64,000 nt of DNA. Origin: Gracilaria domingensis. Its lineage: Eukaryota > Rhodophyta > Florideophyceae > Gracilariales > Gracilariaceae. Both the position numbers and the translations under genes were made by a program. Positions 1 to 11,389 of this stretch are shown here, one piece after another; within the stretch, counting starts at the first letter, position 1; each line of letters opens with the position of its first letter. The stretch lies in the NCBI GenBank assembly GCA_022539475.1, contig VCMS01000024.1:62001-126000 (forward strand). Direction: 5' to 3'. The notes under the pieces were generated by a model that saw only the letters and a list, made by a program, of their open reading frames with translations, did not search any database and had not been told where the DNA came from.

Positions 1-87
1 TCCCCCCCCTCCCCTTCCTCCCCTTCCCAACCCCCCGTCTCTGCGCGCGCCGCCACACGCCATTCACATCCGCGAGCCCCCGCCGTT

Positions 88-3000
88 ATGGATCCGTCGC
101 TACTGGCGCTGGTGCGCAACACCGCCGGCAGAGCCACCAAGATCTGCGTTGAATCCACCTCCAACTGCAAGCTGCAAAACGTCAATCGCTGCATAATCGA
201 TGGCGTCGATCTGTGTAGCAAGAACTTCACCATCATCATCTTCCCCTTCTTCTCCCTCTTTCTGGGCGTCATCAGCATGCCGCTGTCCAAGTCCATCGGC
301 ATTTCCTACACGCTCTTCATCCTCATCATTGGCATCATCCTCGGCATTCTGGGCTGCGCCGTAGATCTGGGCTTGCTCTCCGTCTCGCTCAGGCAGTGGG
401 TGCATCTACACCCGCCCACCATTTTCTTCTACGTCTTTCTTGCGCCCCTCATTTTTGAGGCCTCGTTCAATACGCGTTGGCATGTGTTCAAAAAGCTGTT
501 GGTGCCCATCCTCACCGCCGCCTTCATCATTTGTCGGTCTGCAGGTCGCGCTCATCGGCTTCTTCCAGCGCGTCGTCATCCGCACCGCTGAGTGGTCATG
601 GTGGTCCGCTCTTATGTTCGGCTCCATGCTCTCCGCCACAGACCCCATCAGTGTCACCGCCACCCTCAAGTCGCTCGGCGCCTCGGAGGCGCTCAACACC
701 CTCATTGAGGGCGAGTCTCTCGTCAATGACGGCTCTGCTTTCGTGCTCTGGGAGCAGTTTTTCGAGAATGCCCAGATTGACTTTGAGCTCAGCGAGGCTG
801 CCGAGGCCATCGAGCGAAACACAGGCGTTGTCGAGGAGACCACCAAGTCAGCCGGCGAGATTGTCGGCGCCATTTTCAAGCTCAGTTTGGGTGGCATGGT
901 TATGGGAGTTGCGTTTGGTCTTGTTGCGCTCATCATTCTCAGCTCTGTGTACGACGAGTTCGAGGTGGAGACTTCGCTGACCGTCATTGTGGCCTTTTTG
1001 GGTTTCTGGACCGCGCAGGCTCCTTCCAAACTGTCTGGCGTTATTGCGAATGTGGCGTCGGGGCTGGTGATATCTGCGTTTGGGCGGCATCTAATAACAC
1101 CCGCCGTGCGAGGGCCTTTAGCAGAGTTTTGGGAACTGTTGGGTTGGATTGCCAACACCATTGTGTTTGTTCATGCCGGCGTGTTGCTGTCTGCCTTTAC
1201 CTGGTCTTGTGCTGGTGAACCGCACGAGGTGAAGGATTATGCGTTCATTATTGTGTGGTACTTGTACCTGCAACTCATTCGGATGGGTCTTTTCCTGCTC
1301 TTCCGTCCCATCCTGTCTTTCCGAAACAAGTGGCTGGGATGGAAGGAAGCGTTTGTTGTCGGCTTCAGTGGTCTTCGCGGTGCTGTTTCCCTCATTCTTG
1401 CCCTGGAGGTTGCTGGCAGTCAAGCGCTTCCGGAGGGAGTCAAGTCGCGTGTTGTGTTGTGGACAACTGGTATTGTGGCTCTCAGTTTGCTCGTGAATGG
1501 CTTCCTCGTGAAACCAGTGATTCATGTGATGAAGCTTGACCGTGCTGAAAAGTCGAGGGAAGAGTTTATGCTTCGCGCCCGCGCTGTCATGGTTCAGCGA
1601 ACGCTGCAGATTCTGGATAATTTGTGCGTGGAATCTGGGTACAAGTCTGCGAGGTGGTCGTATGTCATCAAGAATGTGCTTCCGGCTGAGTGGTTGGATG
1701 AGGCTGAGCATGTCGCTGGCTATCGAAATGCCGTTGAGCAGCTTATGGACAATGCGCCGGCCTCAACAAGAGTGAGTCTGGAACATGTTCGTGTCGAGGA
1801 ACGGAATAAGATCTTGCACACAGCTGTCAACCATCGCCTGAGCCAGGACATTCCTACCCTTGGTATTCGTCCATCTCCGACTCTTTCTCCTGGAGCCAAT
1901 CAACCAGATTTCCATCCTCACATCCGCACATCAATGAGCAACGCCCCGTTCATGTACAACAATGCTGCGGTCGTCGACACCCCGCGTCGAAGCCCAACGA
2001 TGCCAGCCAACGTGGCGGACTTCAACCCTCCTTTCTCTCCTATTTCAATCGGCATCGCTGCACGCCCGTCGCGATTCAGCCTGGAGGGTGGTGCTGGCTT
2101 GCAGCATCGTAGATCTATCGATGCGGATGTCGTGCGGTACGCCACGAGTAGACTTTCAATTGGCCAACCTCATGTCCAAGAACCGCAAACCGCTGCTAGT
2201 ATTCAGAAGGAAATCGCCCAACGCTATCGGGATCTGGGCGAGCACCTGGATGAGTACGAAGAGACGGAGAAGGACAGAGAAGTGCGTCGTCGTCTGTTGA
2301 CCGCGATTTTATCTCATGTCCGCGCGATCAACAATGCGAGTTTGGTAGAGTACAGTGTTCTCATCAATCTGGAGGAGGACGTTCAGCGTGCCCTTGACGC
2401 AAACGAAGAAGGACTGGAGTATGACTTGTTCTCTTTCTTGGATTTCAGCAAGAGTCAAACCGCTGACGCCTTGTACCAGGGCTATCTACGCCTCATCGAA
2501 GGTAAGAAGCTCAGAGGAGAGGCGTCCATCACTACAACCGTGGTAGTGTTTGGTATTCTTACCTCCATACTGAAAGAAGAAATGCTGTTCGATTCACCAA
2601 AAGTGTTGCAGCAGGCGGAAAAGCTTTATGAGGGAGCTGCCACTCTTCTCAACCGCTTGGAGGCTTTGAATCCCTACGCGTTTGGCTGGGTCAACTCCCA
2701 GTTCGCTATATACATGACTGAGCACGCCCAAGATTCTGTGCTTTCAGATCTCCGGGCGAGTGGTGTGGTAGATGAACAGGAGCACAAGGTCATTCATGAA
2801 GAGCTAATCGAAGTCAGGAGGAAGCACGTGCGCTCTCGACAGTCGCTGTTCTCTCGCTCCACTTTGCCACCCATCCCGAAACCTCGAGCGTTGTTACGTG
2901 AGCATCCGTTGTTTGCAAGCTTGTCCCCAAGAATGCTTTCCGAAGTTGTTGACCGGTACGGTGTCCTTGTTCATCTTAAGGGCGGGCAGGCCCTGCAGGC

Positions 3001-4117
3001 CGAAAAGGGCTCTCTTGTTCTTGTCCTACAAGGAGCAATCCGACCATTGGAGGACCAACCGTTACCGAATCATTTCAACAGCCAGCTTCGGCGCGGAAAC
3101 CTTGATCCTCCTGGATTGACTGCTAATGGCAATGCGGTCCAAGGTGTCCCGCGTTCTGTCGAGGGCCCGAGGAAGGAAAGCTCGAGTGAAGAGGTGTCTG
3201 GGGATACCCCAGACAAGGAAGACGTTGGCGTGGTCCCTGTCTCTACGGGATCCACCATGCATTGGTGCTTCCCATCGCATAATGCTTTCTGTGGTCCTTC
3301 CGTCATCCTTCACTCACACAGCTCCCATGGAGGCAACAACATGGCGGTGGCTCAAGATCGAACCGTTGAGACACAATTTGGTTGTTGCGAAATTGCCAAC
3401 TCTGCTACAGTTTTCACACTCCCCGTGTTACAGGTGAAGCAGTTGGCACGATCTAGTGAGGACTTCCGTTTGGAGATCACGCGATCTTTGGCACGGGAAA
3501 TTGTTTTGGAGTCTGTTTCAGACCAACGCCCCTACGTTCTTACCCACTTCATGCAATCCGCATCATTAGATATTACGACGGTCGTTGGCAGGGCCTTCCG
3601 TGTCCTCGAACGGCTTCCGTACATGAGCGTAATCGCTCTCCATGCTGGAGAGCAGTCAACTTTACATCTGCAAGGTCCGGGCGTGCTATTGAATGGGACG
3701 GTTCGGGTATCAATTGTAGACACCAGTGGTTTGGTAGGAGCAGTGAACTTGCTTCATGAGGAACTCACAGGACCCGCGCTACTTCCAGCTGGTGGACTGA
3801 TTTTGCAAGAGACGACCCCTAGAGAAGCTCAGCCTGCAGATCACAAGGACATCGACGACGATGACATGAGTTTCCGCACTGTAGTGGAAGCTGCGACTAC
3901 CGCCGCCGATGTTCTGGAATTTGATGATGATGATTCAGATAACAAGGGGAGGGTTGTAGCCCATGTGCTTATTGAAGCTGTGTCGCACACAGACCACTCA
4001 GCGCTGCAAAGACTACGAAGATGGACAATGTCTGATATCATGGTGGACATGAACGGACGATTCGGTATGTATCGTCATGTGGAGTTGGCTTCTCTCATGG
4101 AGGCGAAGGTGGAGTAG
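88..4117 (+). CDS. SOS1-like plasma-membrane Na+/H+ antiporter (one frame break near 525-545)
   Basis: Predicted cation/proton antiporter of the CPA1/NHE-SOS1 type, expected to expel Na+ in exchange for H+. The first ~150 residues carry the N-terminal membrane segments, including FFYVFLAPLIFEASFN. The main frame then continues with SATDPISV, IEGESLVNDG (ion-binding Asp) and SGLRGAVSLILALEV, all family hallmarks. After the membrane domain comes a long cytosolic tail of ~900 residues. It contains a cyclic-nucleotide-binding-like fold beginning about LREHPLFASLSP, as in plant SOS1. The N-terminal frame (from ATG 88) and the main frame (open to 4117) differ by one base; they meet around AAFI / VGLQVALIGFF. 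An extra base gives a family-like spacing and about 1342 residues. A 43-nt GT-AG intron (502-544) would also restore frame but would delete part of a membrane helix. The gene converges on its right-hand neighbour. Confidence 0.88.
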
Positions 4118-4502
4118 GTTTTCTTATTTTGTCGAATCGCCTTAATCCCCTGTCTACCTCTGGAGTGTGTAGTGTTTCAAAAGTCTCCCGAGAAGCTTCC
4201 CGTCGTACATAGTATCCTGCTTTTTTTTGTTTCGTGAGTTAAGAGATGTATATGAATTCTGTTCGGTGATGTCCTGGTGGCTCATTTCGAAACATTGTTC
4301 TTGTTCGAATGGGCATTCGCCTTGCGTACGACCTCCAGTGTAATTAAACGAACATGAAGATCGACCAGGCCATTGAGGGTTCACCCCATAGATAACTCTG
4401 TACACCGCACGAGATGCATATGAATGACCGTGTCAACCAGCCACCTTTCCTCATCAGTCCCGAACGAGCTCTGAGACTCTTCATACTTTCATGGCGGTAA
4501 AA
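4118..4502. other. Convergent 3' intergenic spacer
   Basis: The antiporter and the nuclease gene end facing each other here. It holds only 3' untranslated sequence with a T-rich stretch near 4220. I see no gene. Confidence 0.6.
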
Positions 4503-6293
4503 TCAAAGCCGTTGAATTTTTAACGAAGACAGAGATAAGGATCGCGAGAAAGGGGATCGACCTGAGGTAGGTTTTCGTAGGACTATTTCTGCAAAAAGTA
4601 GCATGTGGTCACTAGGCCAATCTCTGTTGGGGAAAGTGTGTTTCTCTTTCTTATGCGAGAACGATTTCGCAACTTTTGTGGTGGACACTGTGCACAAGCC
4701 GCCTACGAAGATGTAGTCCAAAGTGCCCCGAAAGGTTCCATTAACGTTCGTATACGTAGGCTCTTGTTCGTGGACTTTCTCAAATGCAGACGAATAGCGC
4801 AACCATTCACTTGTCAAGATTTTCTCATTATCCAGCAGACGTGAGGCCATTGCGGAATAGGTTCTCGTTGCGCTTCTTGGTGCCTCATCGTTTTGGGTTT
4901 CATTCCATGGTCTTAGGTGTGACGAAGATTTCATCTGGTGCTTTTCAAGATTCCGCTCTCGGTCTAGACTTTGTAAGTTCATCTTTCTGTCAGCTTCAAC
5001 GTAGGCGAACAGCGTCTGAGCCTGTCGAAGCGCTCGGGCAGAGACGGCACTTTCAGAGTCCCCATTCCAGTAAGGTTGAAAACACCGTATGCACACAAAG
5101 AGCTGTCGATCGTGTGGAATAGGTTTCCCCTCAAGTCTCGGATCTTCCGTGGCGCAAGTTTCTATCCTACCACCGCATTTTCCGCAGATACTTAAAATGT
5201 CAGATTTGTTGAGCTTCACGTCATAGAAGTTGAGTAGCTTAGATACTTGGCTTTCCAAACTTCCGGAAGAAGGATTTACCACAAAAATCTCGGGACACGT
5301 AGACCGGCGTAGCATGCCTGTGCTCGTCGTTACGATTACGCGACTCTCCGAGCGGGCCTGTTCAAAAAGAAAGGAAAAGTCGTTGTATTGCGACCTTCTT
5401 TCTTGGGAGTATTTATCTTCCAAAACAACATCAACACCGAGAAGACGCAACCATCTCATCATCCGCGTAAGAGTTGAATCACACAAAAACTTGATACGCT
5501 CTCCGTTTCTGCTTTTCAGGACTAAATGCTTGCACGCCTCATGAGATGCGTTGGCCCTTGACGCGATCGCACGAAAAGGAGCGCCACATAAAACTCGTTT
5601 GTATGTTTGACTTCGTGGTAAGCTATTGAAGTCTCCGGTCAAAATTGAAGCCATGGGTGGCTTCTCGAAGCTCCTGTGCACCTCGCCGATGCGTTCGATA
5701 AGGTAAATGGCTTGGGCTAACTTAATATGGGGCGCAATGGGGTTCCAATACAAGTGCGTTGTAGCCACGGAGAAGGATTCTGTCGAAATCATTTCACTTC
5801 CCATTATGATGGTGTTTGATTTCAGAACAAGTATTAAAGCCACGTTTTGCCTCTTTAACCTATCTCTGATTGAAACAGGTAGGCATAGAGTTTTCACATC
5901 CGCAAGATCATCAAAGTAGATACGTTCCTCTCGAAGAAGACGGAACTTACTAGTCTTGAACGCTACAAGCACTCCGTCTTCTCGTCCAGGTCGCTGTACG
6001 TAGCGTACCGAGTATTTCAAATCACTTAGGAAGGGTTTGAAGTGACTCTCATAGTGGTCTACTTCTTGCAAGCAAACGACGTCAGCATCGTAATCACGAA
6101 GGATGGCGGATACTCTTTGCCAGCGATATGGCCATGCTATAAGGCGAAAGCAATTCTTCTGTTTTCCCACTTCCGTTCCAAGTGCGTAACAATCTGCGAG
6201 ACAGTTCCAGGACACAACTTTCACGTTCGTCTTGAGAGGCATCGCCCAATGGCATTCCAGCCTAGGACTCCTTTCTGAAGATACTCTTTCCAC
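4503..6293 (-). CDS. CCR4/EEP-type nuclease with inserted Mut7-C domain
   Basis: 596 residues. The outer fold is an endonuclease/exonuclease/phosphatase (EEP) domain of the CCR4/nocturnin/Angel type, which usually removes poly(A) or cleaves RNA. Visible catalytic motifs are SWNCLAD (N30), LQEVDHYE (E77), ATTHLYWNP (H180), GDFNS (D221, N223), LDYIFV (D526) and PSDHML (D562, H563). Between GDFNS and the C-terminal motifs, residues about 265-412 form a Mut7-C (DUF82) module: FLCDSTLTRMMRWLRLLG, then VIVTTSTGMLRR, then a zinc ribbon with C370/C373 and C401/C404 followed by PYW. The usual TRDRGLL acid of Mut7-C appears as TSTGML, so the inserted module may bind RNA or zinc without cleaving. Start chosen at the first ATG of the open frame; a second Met (18) lies just before the EEP fold. 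Intronless. Confidence 0.85.
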   Translation of the reverse strand: MERVSSERSPRLECHWAMPLKTNVKVVSWNCLADCYALGTEVGKQKNCFRLIAWPYRWQRVSAILRDYDADVVCLQEVDHYESHFKPFLSDLKYSVRYVQRPGREDGVLVAFKTSKFRLLREERIYFDDLADVKTLCLPVSIRDRLKRQNVALILVLKSNTIIMGSEMISTESFSVATTHLYWNPIAPHIKLAQAIYLIERIGEVHRSFEKPPMASILTGDFNSLPRSQTYKRVLCGAPFRAIASRANASHEACKHLVLKSRNGERIKFLCDSTLTRMMRWLRLLGVDVVLEDKYSQERRSQYNDFSFLFEQARSESRVIVTTSTGMLRRSTCPEIFVVNPSSGSLESQVSKLLNFYDVKLNKSDILSICGKCGGRIETCATEDPRLEGKPIPHDRQLFVCIRCFQPYWNGDSESAVSARALRQAQTLFAYVEADRKMNLQSLDRERNLEKHQMKSSSHLRPWNETQNDEAPRSATRTYSAMASRLLDNEKILTSEWLRYSSAFEKVHEQEPTYTNVNGTFRGTLDYIFVGGLCTVSTTKVAKSFSHKKEKHTFPNRDWPSDHMLLFAEIVLRKPTSGRSPFSRSLSLSSLKIQRL

Positions 6294-9200
6294 GAGAGAC
6301 TGTCGTGTGAATTCCGCGAAACAATAGTCGCATCGTCCAAACTATGGAAAATCTTTTAGAAGAAACCACGCAGTTGATTCATGTCAATCACGGCGGGCGA
6401 GGACCATTGCGGTCCGAAGCATTCTGACGCCTGCGAAGCTCTCAAAGCCCGCCGGGATGGCCTGTATCCTTGGTATTTACGTGTCTTGGCAATTGCATGA
6501 CCAGCGACAGCAGTGTCGCTTGCCAGCTGCAGCCCTGCACAACGTCGCAAGCGCAATGATCAAAATACACTTTCTCAGATTCACTCTGGCAGTCAAGTTT
6601 TTATCCTCCATCCTTAAATAAAGGCCTCATTCATTCATTGATCATACGATCAGAGAAGAAAGGACCATCTTTCATGTAGCGTAAGGACAAAGAAGCGGAA
6701 ATTAGCTCTACCGTTTCCATAAATGAGAGAGAGAGAGACAAAGAAGCTGCTGAGACGCAAGCTGAATTGGCGCAGCTCTTCCACACGCGCATTAGTACCC
6801 TCTTCATCCAATAGCTAGCCACGTTGCATATAAAGTCAAAGCGGTGCGAAACCGGTGCGAGCATCAAAACAGTCGTTGCCTCTGTTCTTTTCCGTTGTTC
6901 CGTAACAAGAGATCCACGCAGAAACGAACTTTCTGCCCCACGAGAAAGAAAACACAAAACGTCGATATAGATAATCAAGTCGTGGCCGTTGAAGTCTTGT
7001 CCTTTATCAAGAGTGACGGCTGTACGCAGATAGAATGTCCTTCCTGCTACTCCGTGATAAGGTATGACAGACCTCACTGAAAAAAAGAGATACGCTTTGG
7101 TTCCAGGTGATCAGCATCTTTCCTCGAATATGTACGCGCTCAAAACGTAACACTTCTGGGCACAAAAAGAATCAACCCTTGTACTTCGTGATCTCTCGTA
7201 GCAAAGGAGTTTCTTAGTTGAACCTTGCCAGCCAGTTGCAATCAGTGCCGAAACAGAAAAGAAAATTTATACTTCTCCACGGAATATGCAGAACTATTCA
7301 GCAGAAGTTCAAGTGCACCTGCCAGACCATATTGTAGAGTCCTCTTTCTGCTACAAATGGGCATGAATTAGACCTATGCTATCTTCCAAACCCCTTACTA
7401 TTCGCATAAATCCTGTCTCACGTATGACTTTCTGATTTCGAACAGCGGCAGCAGCACTTCCATAAACCATGCGTGTTCCAAAGTGACTAGAGAGAAGACA
7501 TCTATAGGCCTAAAAGAAACCAAATCCTGAATTGTGAGAGACTCAACTTTGGAGGAGGAAAGGCAAATTCTCGACATTGCTCTATTGGCACTCGTAGTTA
7601 TCCGGAGACCAGCCAGAAGCTCAATAGACACTGCGAACAACATGTTTCTTTTATTATATCGAGTGCTGTTGACGACATGGCCCGAATGCCTTGTTTTATG
7701 TCGCACATTTCTCTCATGGCAGCGTTTCAGTCAAGGTAAGGAAATATTGGTGTGACATTAATAGACGAACGAGATAAAGTTTAATCAAATTCTGCTTCAA
7801 GATCCTTCTTTCGTAAGGTCCGCTACAATGATTTTACTGATTGCTGGCACTCTTGAGGGTTTACGCACAGCAGTCCACCTCGTAGCTGCCGCCTGAGTAT
7901 CCATTATTGACATCATGATTTCTCCAGTGATGCTATGCTCTGAGCCTGGAGTGTTCGAGAAGATCAGCCCATGGTGCATTTTCCGCCCTGAGGCGATCAA
8001 AAACTGGATTCCAAGAGCTTCTGACTAATCTGACTAGACTATATCGATATTGCTGTAGTCCGTCAGTCATGACAACCGTATTCTAAGCCCTAGTCAGTCA
8101 GTCAGAAATACGGGCCTGCTCTACAGGTCCTACCGCATGCTTCTACGCAACAAGATCTCAGCATGGAGAAAGCATTAAGAGTGTATTTGTGTCGAAATTA
8201 TCCACGTGAACAAAAAGTACCCAACTGAATGGACAACAATGGAGCAGATGTCGAGTTGACCAGAGAACATGCAAAGCTAAACATTAATACTGTTGACATA
8301 AAAGGAAAGAGAGAAATGACCTCTCTACTTCAACGCGTTTTTTTTGGCAGGATGCGAGAAAGCAGATATACTTTACCTTGGTGTTGTTTTATCCGCCATC
8401 CTTTTTTCTTGATTCAAAAATGCCCTTAAGGTCAAGCAAGTTTGTTAGTTTGTGCTGCAGGGTAAAGAATCGTTTGAATATATGAGGAGAAGTTGGATAA
8501 TTGTGACAATCTATTCTAAAAGGCGAAAATTATTTAAGGTCCGAAACCTCGGCTTGACATGCTATCCTGAACAGGTGGAGATGCTCACATGCCGCCGAAG
8601 GATTGCATTCGAGGCCTGCTTCTTCAATATCGGGGTTGTATTTTACAGAGTACCGGCATCTCGTGTTTAGAGTATGTAATGCGCATTGCGGACTCCGTCG
8701 GAGGTTTGCTGGAAGAAATCTGTGCTTCATGCTCTAGAAAGCTGTCGCGCTGTCTGTATGCATACGGCGAAAACATCAGCAAGACGGGGAAGAAGACACT
8801 CAAGGGCTACTACTGTGCAGTGTCCCAAAATAATCAGATTGCTCCGTAGTAGAAAAGAATGCTGGTTTATGTTTACGACGAACAAGGATATCTGGTCCAT
8901 CTCCGCCCGGCGGATTACGGGATAGGAGTTCAGCGAGAGAGGCACATTTGATTTGCGGTGCGCGCGTGCCATCAGGTAACTCAGGATGCAGACAAAGAGG
9001 ATTACGCAATTCACGCAGTGGACCGAACCGTGGTCCATCGGGGCCCCGCTGTAGTAGCCCGACTGCCTCTTTCGGTAGCCTGATCAGATGTGCTCGTCCT
9101 TGTCGGTGGAGCTCGATGGCCCCAATCCGATGACCAAGATATCTGCCTGCTTATCGCATCTGATCTTTTGTTGAGGATTACATACCAACTTGCAGCTTCG

Positions 9201-9397
9201 AAGCCGTAAAGCGCTCTCCTATAATGCTTGTTCTTGCTGACCTGAAACGAGAGGGGTGGCGAAACGAGAGACATCAGTCTTAGTGGGCAGCTGAGAGCAA
9301 GCAGAATAGAGTGGCTTGCAAACGTGGTTTCATCGTCTTTTGCTCAAAGAGTCAATATTCCACCTCGTACGACAGTTTAACCCTTTAGAGTCTGGGG
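6294..9397. other. Gene-poor intergenic region, 3.1 kb
   Basis: No reading frame here has recognisable domains; the longest is 148 codons (6631-7077, minus). A CATT-repeat tail after AATAAAGG near 6620-6640 and a (GA) run after ATAAATGA near 6722-6738 resemble LINE 3' ends, the second like the tail at 38030-38090. A GTCA-rich stretch with GTCAGTCAGTCAG lies near 8093-8105. I see nothing else. Confidence 0.45.
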
Positions 9398-11212
9398 TTG
9401 GAATTGAATCGGGGTACCTTTGTAAGTGATTCTGAAATGAATCACTTCTTTCGAAGAATGAAGCGAAATCACCGCTATGAAACACTTTTACGATCCGTCG
9501 ATACCGATAGGCTTTGTTTCATTTCAACCATTTTTGGGGTAAGGCGTGTACAAGGTTGGTCTCCACAGCTGAGAGCTTGTCGACGAAGATATCTGAACAC
9601 TCCGAGATGTGTGGCTACCTTGCCTGCCGGCGAGTCCGAAGCGGAGAAAATAGAAAGGGTACCGTTGCGAAAGGGTGATGATGTGCACATCAGAATAACT
9701 CGGATTGCGTACGGGGGAGCTGGAGTCGGCGAAATCTTACATCCGACAAACTTGTTGCTTTCTGATATGAGTATGCCTATATACACTCCAAAAGGCGCTT
9801 GTCCGGGAGACATAGTTAGGTGCATTGTCACCAAAGTCCGAAGAAGGCAACAAAACAAACAACCCGAACCGAACTCCGTTTCATCCAACGGCTCTTCTTC
9901 TCGAACATATGCAGAGGCTCTGTTCCGTGAACTTCTTCAGGCGTCTTCCCACGCCGTGCAACCTCCGTGCATCCATTTTGGTAGTCACCATCTTGGGGGA
10001 GGGGGCTGCGGTGGCTGCACTTCAATGCAAATGCCATATTCAATGCAGATTGAAGAGAAGCAGCAACAACTAGAGGCACTTTTTGCTGACTTATCAGAAG
10101 AGCATGCTGTCAAGCCATTTGCCTTTGTTCCGTGTGAACAGACTCTAGAGTATCGGAACAAAATGGAATTCAGTTATGGCCGTAGATGGTATGTCAATAC
10201 AAGCAGGGACCTGCCACGTCGCGAATCGGGCGAATATGAGTACGTTGTTGGTCTACATGCACCACAGCGTTTTGACAAGGTTATCCCTATAGAAACATGC
10301 CACATTCAACCGTCAATATCGAATAAGATCTTGAACTATGTCCGTGTTGAAGCGGAGAAGATGCTTTTAGAACCTTATGATACACGGCAAAACACGGGGT
10401 ATTTGCGAAATGTTGCTATTCGTTCAGCTACAAACAAGAATGGGGCCATGGAGGTGATGGTTAACATCATCACGAGCCCTTGCGACGTTCCAGAGAGGCT
10501 AAAACCGTTGGCACAAAGCGTCAAAAGAACCTTCCCGGAAGTTGTGTGCGTGGTACAAAACATTCGAGGAGCGAAGTCTAGTTTTTCGGTCGAGGAAGAA
10601 CAGGAGCGACTCCTGGCCGGTGAAAGGCGCTACATTGAACAACATCTATGCGACCTCACGTTTCGCATATCAGCAAATTCGTTCTTCCAAACGAACTCTA
10701 GACAAGCAGAGGTTTTGTATGAATGCGTTCGTCGGGCTGCCAAACTGTGTCGAGATGATGTTGTGCTCGATTTATTCTGCGGGACGGGGACGATAGCTCT
10801 TTGTCTAGCGCGAGATGTTAAGGAGGTTTATGGAATTGACCTCGTGAGCACCGCAATTGCGGATGCGAGGGTGAATGCCACTGTGAATGGGATAACAAAC
10901 GCAAAGTTTGAGGAGGGCAATCTCGACAAATTGAAGGCGGCAAGGACAAAACCTCCGTTTATCAAGCCGAATGTTATTGTGGTGGACCCGCCTCGGGCCG
11001 GCCTGCATCCAGATCTCGTGAAATATCTTGCGAGCGTAGAGATGAAGCGGGTTGTTTACGTAAGTTGCAACCCAGTAACACAGAAACGAGATATCCAAAA
11101 GCTGCTGGAACTGGCTCCAGGTAGATTTCAGGTGCACAGCATTCAGCCGGTTGACATGTTTCCAAACACGCATCATATGGAGTGCATCATAACTTTGGAA
11201 GCAATACATTAA
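9398..11212 (+). CDS. TrmA/RumA-family RNA (uracil-5)-methyltransferase, probably organellar
   Basis: 604 residues. Predicted to transfer a methyl group from S-adenosylmethionine to C5 of a uridine in tRNA or rRNA. Residues ~88-147 form a TRAM RNA-binding domain (RIAYGGAGVGE). An iron-sulfur type cysteine set is present: C191, C204, C207 (GGCGGC) and C301, as in RumA. The methyltransferase core has NSFFQTN (Q431), the SAM loop DLFCGTGT (457-464), DPPRAGLHP (530), the nucleophile C557 in SCNP and the general base E595 in HHMECI, so it looks active. The first ~75 residues are basic and Ser/Arg-rich, like a mitochondrial or plastid presequence. Starts at 9398 and at Met14 (9437) are both possible. 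Intronless. Confidence 0.9.
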   Translation: MELNRGTFVSDSEMNHFFRRMKRNHRYETLLRSVDTDRLCFISTIFGVRRVQGWSPQLRACRRRYLNTPRCVATLPAGESEAEKIERVPLRKGDDVHIRITRIAYGGAGVGEILHPTNLLLSDMSMPIYTPKGACPGDIVRCIVTKVRRRQQNKQPEPNSVSSNGSSSRTYAEALFRELLQASSHAVQPPCIHFGSHHLGGGGCGGCTSMQMPYSMQIEEKQQQLEALFADLSEEHAVKPFAFVPCEQTLEYRNKMEFSYGRRWYVNTSRDLPRRESGEYEYVVGLHAPQRFDKVIPIETCHIQPSISNKILNYVRVEAEKMLLEPYDTRQNTGYLRNVAIRSATNKNGAMEVMVNIITSPCDVPERLKPLAQSVKRTFPEVVCVVQNIRGAKSSFSVEEEQERLLAGERRYIEQHLCDLTFRISANSFFQTNSRQAEVLYECVRRAAKLCRDDVVLDLFCGTGTIALCLARDVKEVYGIDLVSTAIADARVNATVNGITNAKFEEGNLDKLKAARTKPPFIKPNVIVVDPPRAGLHPDLVKYLASVEMKRVVYVSCNPVTQKRDIQKLLELAPGRFQVHSIQPVDMFPNTHHMECIITLEAIH

Positions 11213-11389
11213 TACGAACCTTACGGCGAGTTGGTATCACATCATATATAATATTATGCATGTATGCGTATGAGGCACACGCCGCAAAGAGCTCAAACAG
11301 GGAAGAAGAGGAATAGAATGCGCTATGCGCTCTTATTTTACAGTGTGATGTACGGCTCGGTAGTTTCTGAAGATAGTCAGTTGTAAATA

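Noticed and set aside
6631-7077. 148-codon minus-strand frame
   Set aside because: No domain, contains a translated simple repeat (SLSLSLS), no conserved features.
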